37,760 nt of DNA from Bradyrhizobium sp. YR681 (GTDB lineage Bacteria; Pseudomonadota; Alphaproteobacteria; Rhizobiales; Xanthobacteraceae). Location of the stretch: the NCBI RefSeq assembly GCF_000282615.1, contig NZ_AKIY01000224.1, positions 1-37,760 on the forward strand, in the 5' to 3' direction. Of the stretch, positions 1 through 6,846 are shown piece after piece. The notes beneath the pieces are model-generated. The model was not told where the DNA came from. It saw nothing but the letters and a program-made list of their open reading frames with translations, and did not search any database. Numbering within the stretch: the stretch's first letter is position 1; the number at the start of each line of letters is the position of its first letter. Position numbers and translations under genes: made by a program.

Positions 1-7
1 TCCACAT

Positions 8-87
8 CGTCATTGCGAGCGCAGCGAAGCAATCCAGAGTCTTTCCGCGGAGGGATTCTGGATTGCTTCGCTGCGCTCGCAATGACG
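8..87. repeat. Perfect 31-bp inverted repeat, palindromic intergenic element
   Basis: Arms at 8-38 and 57-87 are exact reverse complements (left arm begins CGTCATTGCGAGCGCAGC) around an 18-nt loop. A diverged copy lies at 25398-25476, so this is a dispersed REP-like family. It sits downstream of the nirV stop and could also form the 3' hairpin of that transcript. There is no T-run, so classical Rho-independent termination is not evident. Nothing else is seen in positions 88-118. Confidence 0.85.
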
Positions 88-118
88 GAGTGTGAGGCTA
101 CACCGTCGGCTGTGCCGG

Positions 119-994
119 CTACGACCTCGCCGTCCACATTTTGCCCCACCGCGCCGACACGCTCGCGACCCATGAGGTCTCCTCGCGCACCAGGCGGAAG
201 CCGAGATTGGCGGGTGGGGTGCCCTGCGCGCAGCCACCGGCGCGGGCGTCGCGGATGAAGTCGGTGACATAGGCGCGATGCGCGCCTTCGGCGATGCGCA
301 CGCCGCAATTCACGGTTGGTTTGCCGGCCGCGGTCTCGTCGATCCGCGAGCGCGTAAAGCAGGTCGAGGTCCACTCCCAGACATTGCCGGCGATGTCCGC
401 GATGCCGTGCTCGTTCAGACCGAACTTGCCGAACGGATAGGCCGTGGTGTCGGAGAGGTCGCGCTCGGATTCGCGTTCATAGCGGCTGAGCCAGCGCTTC
501 GAGGGGTCGTCCGCGTCCACCGGCGCGCCGTCGTCCTTGAACCTGGAGCCCGCCGCGAAGGCCCATTCGGCGTCGCTCGGCAGGCGGTAACGGTGACCGG
601 TCTTGCGCGACAGCCAGGACGCATAGGCTTCGGCATCGTGCCAGTTCACCTGCACGGCGGGACGGTCGAACGCGAACGCGACGCCGCGGTCGAGCGCGCG
701 GCAGCCGCCATCCTGCACGCAAAGCTGATAGTCGGCGGAGGAGACCTGCTCGCGCATGATGTGAAGCGGCTTCGTGAATTGCATCGCGCGCAGCGGCGCG
801 TCCGCCTGCCGTCCGGCACGGATGAAATCGCCGGCCTCGCGATAGGAGAGGTGGCCCGGCGCGACCCTGACGATGGCCGGCTCCATAGCCGTGCCGTGTA
901 CGGCCACGTCAGAGACCAGCGGCGCGACGGCGATCGGTCCTGCGAGCCCCGCGGCGCAAGCCAGCGCCAGTTTCAGCTTGAATGCGATCAGCAT
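119..994 (-). CDS. nirV: NirV-like protein (formylglycine-generating-enzyme/SUMF1 fold)
   Basis: This 291-aa protein has a hydrophobic N-terminus (about residues 6-26) that looks like a signal peptide. The SUMF1/FGE-sulfatase fold follows, with markers RLPSDAEWAFAA, the signature GNVWEWT and the C-terminal ANLGFRLVRE. Family knowledge: genes of this type lie directly downstream of nirK in many denitrifiers and are called nirV; the biochemical role is unresolved, and maturation or support of nitrite reductase is often proposed. The ATG at 994 follows a GGGGGAC ribosome binding site. The gene is 51 nt downstream of nirK on the same strand, separated by a strong hairpin. Identity rests on fold plus position; some SUMF1-type proteins have other roles. 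Confidence 0.85.
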   Translation of the reverse strand: MLIAFKLKLALACAAGLAGPIAVAPLVSDVAVHGTAMEPAIVRVAPGHLSYREAGDFIRAGRQADAPLRAMQFTKPLHIMREQVSSADYQLCVQDGGCRALDRGVAFAFDRPAVQVNWHDAEAYASWLSRKTGHRYRLPSDAEWAFAAGSRFKDDGAPVDADDPSKRWLSRYERESERDLSDTTAYPFGKFGLNEHGIADIAGNVWEWTSTCFTRSRIDETAAGKPTVNCGVRIAEGAHRAYVTDFIRDARAGGCAQGTPPANLGFRLVREETSWVASVSARWGKMWTARS

Positions 995-1012
995 GGTCGT
1001 CCCCCGAACGAA

Positions 1013-1038
1013 GAAGGGCCGGTGATGACCGGCCCTTC
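1013..1038 (-). terminator. Hairpin between nirK and nirV
   Basis: GAAGGGCCGG (1013-1022) and CCGGCCCTTC (1029-1038) form a perfect 10-bp stem with a 6-nt loop in the 51-nt nirK-nirV gap. On the minus strand the bases after it are T-rich only briefly (TTCTTCGTTCG). It could be a weak terminator, or a 3'-end stabiliser that lets nirK be expressed above nirV. Confidence 0.55.
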
Positions 1039-1045
1039 GTCGCGT

Positions 1046-2152
1046 CTAGTTGGTGTTAGAGGGCGGTATCTCCGCAGGCGCCTTCACTTGGGTCATCAGA
1101 TCGTCGTTCCACTTGCCCTCGACCTTGAAGTGCGCGGTGGCGCCGAGGTCGGCGGCCTCGATCAGATTATGCGTGACATAGGCGTAGATGCCCGGCTGCA
1201 TGAACTTGTACAGCGCCGCTCCCGCCGAGCCGCCGCGGATGAACCACGTCTCCAGCCCAACCTCGGGTGCATTGCCGAATTTGCCGGTCTCCCAGACATA
1301 GTCGCCGTGGCCGCCGATCAGGTGCGGGCGGCTGTCGCGGTTGGCCTGCGAGTGCACGATCAGCACGTTCTCGCCGACATTGGCGGTCAGCGCGTTCTTG
1401 CCGGTGAGCGCGCCGGCCTTGCCGTTGAACACGACATGGGAGGGGATCAGCTTCTTCATCACCTCTTCGGTGTCGGTGAAGGCTTCGCCCGGCGAGTCGT
1501 AGGACTTGAAATTGCCCTTCTCGTCGCGCGGCACGTACATGTCCTGCTCGCCGACATAGTAGACCTTGTCGTATTTCAGGGCATGGTCCTTGCCGTCGTT
1601 CAGTCCGTCGCGCGGCAGCACCATCACGGCACCGTTCATGCCGGAGACGACGTGCCAGGGGATCATCGGGCCGCCCGGCGCGCAGTGATAGACGAATACG
1701 CCGGTCTTGGTCGCCTTCCAGCGCAGCACGACCTGCTCGCCGGGATTGATCAGGGTGAGCGCACCGCCACCGAGCGCGCCAGTCGCGGAGTGGAAGTCGA
1801 TATTGTGCGGCATGGTGTTGGTCGCGGGATTGACCAGCGTCGTTTCGACGTAGTCACCCTCATGCACGACCATCAGCGGACCCGGCATCGAGCCGTTGAA
1901 GGTCATCGCCTGGAAGGTGGTGCCCTTCTCGTCGATGACGACCTTCTTCTCCTCGATCGTGAGCTTGAACTCCACGATCTTGGGGCCCTGCCGGGTCGCC
2001 TGTTCATGCGCATGCACGAACGGCGGAGCGACCAGCTCGACCTTTTGACGCGGCAGTTTGAGATCCTCGGCGGCGAAAGCGGGGGTCGCCAGCATCAGGG
2101 CGGTCGCGGCGGCGCTGATCAATGCGGCTCTGCGGGTGAACATCGGAAGCAT
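1046..2152 (-). CDS. nirK: Copper-containing nitrite reductase (NO-forming)
   Basis: This 368-aa periplasmic enzyme reduces nitrite to NO, the defining step of denitrification. The N-terminus [11 protein letters not shown] plus a hydrophobic stretch ending ATPAFAA suggests Tat-type export of a folded copper protein. Two cupredoxin domains are present. Type-1 copper ligands are H116, C157, H167 and M172 ([18 protein letters not shown]). Type-2 copper ligands are H121, H156 and H328. The catalytic pair is D119 (NIDFH) and H277 ([13 protein letters not shown]). All are intact, as in class I NirK. The start could be M1 (2152) or M4 (2143). A TTG-N8-CAA box centred about 66 nt upstream of 2152 suggests FixK/NnrR control. 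nirV follows on the same strand. Confidence 0.97.
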   Translation of the reverse strand: MLPMFTRRAALISAAATALMLATPAFAAEDLKLPRQKVELVAPPFVHAHEQATRQGPKIVEFKLTIEEKKVVIDEKGTTFQAMTFNGSMPGPLMVVHEGDYVETTLVNPATNTMPHNIDFHSATGALGGGALTLINPGEQVVLRWKATKTGVFVYHCAPGGPMIPWHVVSGMNGAVMVLPRDGLNDGKDHALKYDKVYYVGEQDMYVPRDEKGNFKSYDSPGEAFTDTEEVMKKLIPSHVVFNGKAGALTGKNALTANVGENVLIVHSQANRDSRPHLIGGHGDYVWETGKFGNAPEVGLETWFIRGGSAGAALYKFMQPGIYAYVTHNLIEAADLGATAHFKVEGKWNDDLMTQVKAPAEIPPSNTN

Positions 2153-2211
2153 CCTTCGTCTGAAATGATTTTGATGACGGATGCAGTGTGCGCCTGTTGC
2201 GGCAAGAGTGT

Positions 2212-2225
2212 TTGCGCTGCGACAA
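2212..2225 (-). promoter_or_regulatory. FixK/NnrR-type box upstream of nirK
   Basis: TTGCGCTGCGACAA fits TTG-N8-CAA of the Crp/Fnr superfamily. If it acts at -41.5, transcription would begin near 2177, leaving about a 25-nt leader before the nirK ATG at 2152. Family knowledge: nirK in Bradyrhizobium is activated under low oxygen by FixK2. The regulator actually bound is inferred, not seen. Confidence 0.75.
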
Positions 2226-2241
2226 GCTTTCGCCGGATTCG

Positions 2242-2448
2242 CTAGAGCAGCTGGATCGCCATCCAGACCGTGCCCCAGAGCGCGAGCGTCAGAGCGGCAA
2301 GGACGGCAGCGGTAATCGCCAGAGCACGGACGGTAAGGCTGAGGCCGGTTGTGGGCGCGGCAGGGCCGGGACGAAAATCGTCGTAGCGCGGGATATGGCC
2401 GCGAATACCGGTGAGCCAGAGAACGAGATCGAGCGCAAACGACGCCAT
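2242..2448 (-). CDS. Small single-helix membrane protein of unknown function in the nitrite reductase cluster
   Basis: This 68-aa ORF has an amphipathic N-terminus ([17 protein letters not shown]), a polar middle (about residues 19-33, with RYDDFRPGP) and one clear hydrophobic helix at about 38-66 reaching almost to the C-terminus. I do not recognise the family. The ATG at 2448 is preceded by GGGAG, and a TTG-N8-CAA box lies 62 nt upstream, shared with divergent hemN, which argues for a real gene. It lies between nirK and hemN, about 90 nt upstream of the nirK start and co-directional with it. A role as membrane accessory in nitrite/NO metabolism is plausible but purely contextual. Confidence 0.65.
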   Translation of the reverse strand: MASFALDLVLWLTGIRGHIPRYDDFRPGPAAPTTGLSLTVRALAITAAVLAALTLALWGTVWMAIQLL

Positions 2449-2509
2449 GGCCTATCTCCCTGAGGGCAGTGGTTAAACGTCACCATGGCCCCGATCCGGC
2501 GCTCGAACT

Positions 2510-2523
2510 TTGAGCGAGCGCAA
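2510..2523. promoter_or_regulatory. FixK/NnrR-type box between the small membrane protein gene and hemN
   Basis: TTGAGCGAGCGCAA matches TTG-N8-CAA. Its centre is about 68 nt from the small-protein ATG (2448) and about 93 nt from the hemN ATG (2610). A site acting at -41.5 would give leaders of about 27 and 52 nt respectively, so it could drive both directions. Family knowledge: hemN2 of Bradyrhizobium is FixK2-dependent. Confidence 0.65.
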
Positions 2524-2609
2524 GGTCGTTGGTCCGAAAGCGGGTAAGTTGAAGATTATCCGGGACTTGCCGCGATCATTCGCGGTCGTGATTTACGAAT
2601 GGGTAAGAC

Positions 2610-3962
2610 ATGCGACTTGATCTCGCAGCGAACTACGGCGAGGAGCGTCTGCCGCGCTACACGAGCTATCCGACCGCGCCGCACTTCTCGCCGTCAATCG
2701 GCGCCGACACCTACGCCCGGTGGCTGGCCGAGCTTCCTTCGGCGGCCAGCGCGTCACTTTATCTGCATGTGCCGTTCTGCCGCGAGATGTGCTGGTACTG
2801 CGGCTGTCACACCCAGATCGCCCGCCGCGACGAGCTGATTGCGGCCTATCAGCGGACGCTGCTCCGCGAAATCGGGGAGGTCGCCAAGACCATCGGCCGC
2901 CGCATCAAGGTCGAGCACATTCATTTCGGCGGCGGCACGCCGACGATCATGGCGCCGGAGGCCTTTGCCGAACTGATGGCGGCGATGCGCCATTCGTTCT
3001 TTGTGCTGCCTTCGGCCGAGATCGCGGTCGAGATCGACCCGCGCACGCTGACATCGGAGATGGTGGAGGCCATGCGGCTCTCCGGCGTCAACCGCGCCAG
3101 CCTCGGGGTGCAGAGTTTCGATCCCATCGTGCAGCGCGCGATCAACCGCATGCAGAGTTATGAGCAGACGGCATCCGTCGTCGACATGCTCCGGCACGCA
3201 GGCATTGCGGGGATCAATTTCGACCTGATCTACGGGCTTCCACACCAGACCGTCGCCTCGTGCCTCGATACCGTACGGCGTTCGCTCAAGCTCGCGCCCG
3301 ACCGCTTCTCGGTGTTCGGCTACGCGCACGTGCCTGCGTTCAAGCGGCACCAGCGCATGATCAATGAAAATCATCTGCCTGACGGCCTCGGGCGTCACGA
3401 TCAGGCCTGCGCGATCGCCAACGCGCTGAAAGAGGCTGGTTATGTGCAGATCGGACTCGACCATTTCGCGCGGCCCGGCGACGCCATGGCCGTGGCCTTC
3501 GAGGACCGGACGCTGCGCCGCAATTTCCAGGGCTACACCACCGACAAGGGCGAGGTCCTGCTCGGCTTTGGCGCGAGCGCAATCGGACACCTGCCGCAGG
3601 GCTATGTCCAGAACGAGGTGCAGATCGGCGCCTATGCCGAAAACGTCACGTCCGGACGCCTCGCGACCGCCAAGGGCTATGGGCTCACCGACGATGACCG
3701 GCTGCGTGCCGATATCATCGAGCGTATCATGTGCGAGTTCAGTGCCGATCTCGGCGACATCTGCGCGCGCCATGGCGCGGAGGCCGAGGCAATGCTGCAA
3801 TCGGCGTCGCGGCTGAAGCCGCTGATCTCGGACGGTGTGGTGAGGCTGGACGGCGACCGGATCGCGGTCGCGAACGATTCGCGCTTCCTCGTCCGCAGCG
3901 TCGCCGCCGCGTTCGACGCGCATCTGGATCCGGGCAAGCAGTTGCATAGTCGGGCGGTGTAA
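2610..3962 (+). CDS. hemN: Oxygen-independent coproporphyrinogen III dehydrogenase
   Basis: This 450-aa radical-SAM enzyme converts coproporphyrinogen III to protoporphyrinogen IX without oxygen, supplying heme under micro-oxic conditions. The iron-sulfur motif is CREMCWYCGC (C57, C61, C64, then C66), the SAM-binding glycines follow in HFGGGTPT, and the N-terminal RLPRYTSYPTAP is typical of true HemN rather than the HemW-like paralogues. The length matches HemN. The context with nirK and nnrR, plus the upstream TTG-N8-CAA box, fits low-oxygen induction (the hemN2 position in Bradyrhizobium). Heme demand is expected for NnrS and anaerobic respiratory proteins. Residues visible to the end (LHSRAV) give no sign of truncation. 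Confidence 0.96.
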   Translation: MRLDLAANYGEERLPRYTSYPTAPHFSPSIGADTYARWLAELPSAASASLYLHVPFCREMCWYCGCHTQIARRDELIAAYQRTLLREIGEVAKTIGRRIKVEHIHFGGGTPTIMAPEAFAELMAAMRHSFFVLPSAEIAVEIDPRTLTSEMVEAMRLSGVNRASLGVQSFDPIVQRAINRMQSYEQTASVVDMLRHAGIAGINFDLIYGLPHQTVASCLDTVRRSLKLAPDRFSVFGYAHVPAFKRHQRMINENHLPDGLGRHDQACAIANALKEAGYVQIGLDHFARPGDAMAVAFEDRTLRRNFQGYTTDKGEVLLGFGASAIGHLPQGYVQNEVQIGAYAENVTSGRLATAKGYGLTDDDRLRADIIERIMCEFSADLGDICARHGAEAEAMLQSASRLKPLISDGVVRLDGDRIAVANDSRFLVRSVAAAFDAHLDPGKQLHSRAV

Positions 3963-3971
3963 TCTCTCTCC

Positions 3972-4007
3972 GTCATTCCGGGGCGCGCCCTGGCGCCCGG
4001 GAATGAC
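3972..4007. terminator. Hairpin after hemN
   Basis: GTCATTCCGGGGCGC (3972-3986) pairs with GCGCCCGGGAATGAC (3993-4007) with one mismatch and a 6-nt loop. It begins 9 nt past the hemN stop. There is no T-run. It resembles the dispersed GTCATTCC...GGAATGAC palindromes of this group and may serve as a 3' end for hemN. Confidence 0.6.
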
Positions 4008-4015
4008 AAGGCAGC

Positions 4016-4029
4016 TTGTGCTCCAACAA
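4016..4029 (+). promoter_or_regulatory. Candidate FixK/NnrR-type box upstream of the DUF1858 gene
   Basis: TTGTGCTCCAACAA keeps the TTG-N8-CAA outer bases but its inner bases are less symmetric than at the other boxes. It ends 48 nt before the ATG at 4078. At -41.5 spacing the start of transcription would be near 4064, leaving a very short leader, so this is the weakest of the four boxes in the cluster. Confidence 0.4.
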
Positions 4030-4077
4030 AGAAACCGCCGCCCGTTCCGCTATCGTCGTTTCGGAACGGAGTTGTCC

Positions 4078-4275
4078 ATGCCCTTTCGATCCGACGATCT
4101 GGTCGATGACATCATGCGAACGGCGCCGCATACGATCCGCGTGTTTCTCGCCTTCAGGCTGGCCTGTGTCGGCTGTCCGATCGCGACATTTCACACGGTG
4201 GAAGACGCCTGTCGCGAGCACGGCATCGACCGCGACAAATTCCTCGCCGCGCTGTGCGACTGCGTGCCGGCGTGA
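4078..4275 (+). CDS. DUF1858 domain protein (small CxxC protein)
   Basis: This 65-aa protein begins MPFRSDDLVDDIMRTAPHTIRVF. It carries the DUF1858 (ScdA N-terminal-like) hallmark CVGCP, followed by a HTVEDACREHGID segment and a second cysteine pair near the end (ALCDC). Family knowledge: DUF1858 domains occur alone or fused to hybrid-cluster/di-iron repair proteins, with redox or nitrosative-stress links proposed. The start at 4078 is chosen over an upstream in-frame ATG at 4003 because the family begins here, CGGAG precedes it, and 4003 lies inside the hemN 3' hairpin. It converges on nnrR. A function in NO defence is inferred only from neighbours. Confidence 0.85.
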   Translation: MPFRSDDLVDDIMRTAPHTIRVFLAFRLACVGCPIATFHTVEDACREHGIDRDKFLAALCDCVPA

Positions 4276-4313
4276 GGCGGGTCGGAGTTCGCGCGGGTCG
4301 CGCGCGGGCTCCC

Positions 4314-4357
4314 GGGTGAGGGCGGGCTTGCGCCGTAAGCGCAGGCGCCCCTCACCC
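4314..4357. terminator. Imperfect inverted repeat between convergent DUF1858 and nnrR genes
   Basis: GGGTGAGGGCGGGCTTGCGC (4314 on) and GCGCAGGCGCCCCTCACCC (ending 4357) pair imperfectly around CGTAA. Position between two convergent stops suggests a bidirectional transcription end or a REP-like element. No T-run is present. Confidence 0.5.
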
Positions 4358-4362
4358 CTATC

Positions 4363-5073
4363 CTAGGCAGAACCGCCGTCCGCCGTGCGCTCCGCCAGCA
4401 CGACGATGCCATGCGGGTCGCGCAGGATGATGCGTTGGCGGCCGCTCTCGACGAGGCCCTGGCTCTCCCAGCCGCTGAGGATGCGGCTGACGGTGTGCAG
4501 CGTGGTGCCGGTCATCTGCGCGATGTCCTGGCGGCTGATCGGGAAGTCGATCTCGATGCCGTGGTCGAGCTTCTTGCCCGACTGTTTTGCGAGCCGCAGC
4601 AGCGCATGGGCGACGCGCTGCTCGACCTGCTGGGTCGACATTTCCAGGATGCGCGTGTGGCTCTCCTGGAGCCGCGCACCGACGGTTTGCAGCGTGTTGG
4701 CGGCAATCGCCGGAAACCGATCGATCAGCCGCGGCCAGGCCGAATTCGGCCAGATCAGCACGACGCTGTCGTCGACCGCCAACGCAGTTGCCGGATAGTG
4801 CGGCGCGCCGATCGCCATCGCGAGCCCGAAGGTCTCGCCGGGCGCGACATAGCGCACCACGATCTGCTCGCCGGTCGGCGTGGTCTTGGCCGCGCGGACG
4901 TGGCCGTGCAGCAGCAGGAAGAAGGATTGCGCGTCGGCGCCCTGCTCGAAAATCGCGGTGTTCCTGGGATAGCGCGCCGAGCGGGCCTCGCGCAGGATCT
5001 CCTCGAGGTCATCAGGCCTGACGCCTTCGAACAGCGGCAAATGCGCAACCAGCGATGTGTCGACCTTGGCCAT
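4363..5073 (-). CDS. nnrR: Crp/Fnr-family regulator NnrR
   Basis: This 236-aa regulator has a cyclic-nucleotide-binding-type N-domain (about residues 10-120), a long dimerisation helix (about 125-155) and a C-terminal winged helix (FPISRQDIAQMTGTTLHTVSRILSGWE). It has no cysteines, so it cannot hold an FNR-type iron-sulfur cluster; this fits NnrR, which activates nirK/nor-type genes in response to NO. The recognition helix reads HTVSR where Fnr has ETISR. The start at 5073 (MAKVDTS) is supported by GGAGG; an upstream in-frame start at 5139 would lie inside the divergent FixK box. Family knowledge: in Bradyrhizobium FixK2 activates nnrR, making a cascade. The box at 5126-5139 fits that. Confidence 0.9.
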   Translation of the reverse strand: MAKVDTSLVAHLPLFEGVRPDDLEEILREARSARYPRNTAIFEQGADAQSFFLLLHGHVRAAKTTPTGEQIVVRYVAPGETFGLAMAIGAPHYPATALAVDDSVVLIWPNSAWPRLIDRFPAIAANTLQTVGARLQESHTRILEMSTQQVEQRVAHALLRLAKQSGKKLDHGIEIDFPISRQDIAQMTGTTLHTVSRILSGWESQGLVESGRQRIILRDPHGIVVLAERTADGGSA

Positions 5074-5125
5074 TCCGCCTCCTTCGCGCTCGGGAGTGTG
5101 ATGGCACCTGCAATCGTCCTGGTGT

Positions 5126-5139
5126 TTGCGATAGCGCAA
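5126..5139. promoter_or_regulatory. Symmetric FixK/NnrR-type box in the nnrR-nnrS divergent promoter
   Basis: TTGCGATAGCGCAA is a nearly perfect palindrome (TTGCG-ATAG-CGCAA). The centre is about 59 nt from the nnrR ATG (5073) and 68 nt from the nnrS ATG (5201). -41.5 placement gives leaders of about 18 and 27 nt, so one site can serve both genes. It could be read by FixK2, by NnrR itself (autoregulation), or both. Confidence 0.8.
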
Positions 5140-5200
5140 AACCGGCCAGTCGCGGCGGCAGTATTTTCAGGCAACGGACTGAATTGACAGGAGTTGCCCC

Positions 5201-6412
5201 ATGGCTGGCGCCCGATCCCGCACCTTTGAGGGCTGGCCGCTGTTCGCGAACAGCTTTCGGCCCTTCTTCCTGCTCGCTGCCATCCAGGCTGGGCTGTCGA
5301 TCCTGGCCTGGCTGCCGATGTTCTATGGCGAACTGTCGGTGACATCGGCCTTCGCGCCGCGCGACTGGCACGTCCACGAGATGCTCTATGGCTTCCTGCC
5401 GGCCGTCATCACCGGGTTCCTGTTCACGGCGATTCCGAACTGGACCGGGCAGCTGCCGATCCAGGGGGCGTCGCTGGGCGCGCTGCTGGTGGTCTGGCTC
5501 GCCGGGCGTGCCGCGGTGACCTTGTCCGCCGAACTCGGCTGGACGTTTGCACTTGTGGCCGACGCCGCCTTCCTGGCGCTGGTCGTCGCGGCCGCGACGC
5601 GCGAGATCGTCGCAGGCGGCAACTGGCGCAATCTGCCTGTGGTGATCCTGGTGCTCGTTCTGCTCGCCGGCAATGTCGGCTTCCATCTCGAAGCGCATCT
5701 TGAAGGCGCGGCCGATGTCAGCATCCGCGTCGGCATCGGGGTGGTGGTGCTCATGATCTCGCTGATCGGCGGACGCATCATTCCGAGCTTCACCCGCAAC
5801 TGGCTGGTCAAGTTCAATCCCGGCCGCCTGCCGGTGCCGTTCGGCCGCTTTGACGGCATGGTGGTCGGATCGAGCGCGCTGGCGCTGATCGCGTGGATCG
5901 TGGCGCCGTTGAACATGATCACCGCCGCAATGACGGCGCTGGTCGGCGCGCTGCATCTGATCCGGCTGGCGCGCTGGGCCGGCGACCGCACCTGGCGCGA
6001 ACGGCTGCTCCTGGTCCTCCACGTCGGCTATGTCTTCGTGCCGCTGGGCTTCCTCCTGCATGCCCTGGCCGGGTTAGGCGCATTGCCGCCGAGTGCGGGC
6101 ATTCATGCCTGGATGGCGGGCGCGGCCGGAACCATGACGCTTGCGGTGATGACGCGCGCGAGCCTCGGTCACACCGGACAGGCGCTGACGGCCTCACCGG
6201 CGACGCAGGCCATCTATGTCGCGATTGTCGTCGCGGCGCTGGCCCGGATCGCTGCCGTGGCGTGGCCTGTGCATAGCGATGCACTGCTGCACATTGCGGC
6301 CTGCGGCTGGGTCCTCGCCTTCGTCGGCTTTGCGATTGCGTTCGGTCCGCTGCTCGCCGGCAGCAACCGGCGCGCACTTGCCATCATGGGCGTGCCCGTC
6401 CCGGCACGTTAA
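5201..6412 (+). CDS. nnrS: NnrS family membrane protein
   Basis: This 403-aa polytopic protein of about 12 hydrophobic helices begins FEGWPLFANSFRPFFLLAA, which is the family start. Conserved histidine-bearing motifs are RDWHVHEMLYGF (about residues 50-60) and later the TRASLGHTGQ segment. Family knowledge: NnrS is a heme- and copper-containing membrane protein linked to tolerance of NO and to turnover of nitrosylated iron complexes; it is regulated with nirK/nor. The ATG at 5201 follows CAGGAG. It is divergent from nnrR with a shared box. It is the last recognisable member of the nitrite/NO module here. Confidence 0.94.
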   Translation: MAGARSRTFEGWPLFANSFRPFFLLAAIQAGLSILAWLPMFYGELSVTSAFAPRDWHVHEMLYGFLPAVITGFLFTAIPNWTGQLPIQGASLGALLVVWLAGRAAVTLSAELGWTFALVADAAFLALVVAAATREIVAGGNWRNLPVVILVLVLLAGNVGFHLEAHLEGAADVSIRVGIGVVVLMISLIGGRIIPSFTRNWLVKFNPGRLPVPFGRFDGMVVGSSALALIAWIVAPLNMITAAMTALVGALHLIRLARWAGDRTWRERLLLVLHVGYVFVPLGFLLHALAGLGALPPSAGIHAWMAGAAGTMTLAVMTRASLGHTGQALTASPATQAIYVAIVVAALARIAAVAWPVHSDALLHIAACGWVLAFVGFAIAFGPLLAGSNRRALAIMGVPVPAR

Positions 6413-6516
6413 AAATTCTTGCTGGCGTAACAAGCGCCGTTATCGATCCGAAACTATCATTCGAGGTGCGCCTGCTGTTGGCCGGCGTGGAAACGCGATT
6501 GAGGAATGGATCGAAA

Positions 6517-6834
6517 ATGATCGGCGAAGTCGTTGTGATTGGCGGCCTGAATCTGCGGGATGGCGTCTCGCTCGAGGAATATGGTCGACTGGGCGAGCGC
6601 ATGTACAATATTGTGAGCGGCCTGCCGGGCTTTCTGTCGGTCAAGTCGTTCAAGGCCGACGACGGTGAGGAACTGACCGTGTTCCGCTTCGCGTCTGAGG
6701 CGGCACTCGAAGCCTGGCGCACACATCCGGAGCATATCGAGGCGATGAAACGCGGGCATGCCGAATTCTATGCCAGCGGCCTATTGCAGATTTGCAAGGT
6801 CATCCGCGAAGTCGGCCCCTTCGAGCACACATGA
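6517..6834 (+). CDS. ABM-superfamily (antibiotic biosynthesis monooxygenase-like) small protein
   Basis: This 105-aa protein of ferredoxin-like ABM fold begins MIGEVVVIGG and has a family-type segment FRFASEAALEAWRTHPEH. It lacks the Asn near position 6 and the His at 77 used by IsdG-type heme oxygenases (the HmuQ protein at 16415 has both), so heme degradation is not expected. The start at 6517 is preferred over the in-frame start at 6466, because the family fold begins here and GAGGAA lies 11 nt upstream. It is about 100 nt downstream of nnrS on the same strand; no proper TTG-N8-CAA box is seen. Substrate unknown. Confidence 0.75.
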   Translation: MIGEVVVIGGLNLRDGVSLEEYGRLGERMYNIVSGLPGFLSVKSFKADDGEELTVFRFASEAALEAWRTHPEHIEAMKRGHAEFYASGLLQICKVIREVGPFEHT

Positions 6835-6846
6835 TTTGAGTGTGAG

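Noticed and set aside
278..2245. A 655-codon plus-strand open frame over nirV and nirK
   Set aside because: Antisense to two well-supported genes and crossing their intergenic hairpin; composition is shadow-like and no domain is visible.
2754..3947. A 397-codon minus-strand open frame within hemN
   Set aside because: Antisense to hemN; no ribosome binding site or domain.
5074..5139. N-terminal extension of NnrR to 5139
   Set aside because: It would start inside the FixK-type box, lacks a ribosome binding site and has no family support; ATG 5073 has GGAGG.
6419..6433. TTGCTGGCGTAACAA after nnrS as a FixK box
   Set aside because: The spacing is nine bases between TTG and CAA, not eight, and symmetry is poor.
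6517..6834. Heme oxygenase role for the ABM protein next to nnrS
   Set aside because: It lacks the Asn near residue 6 and the His at 77 that HmuQ retains.
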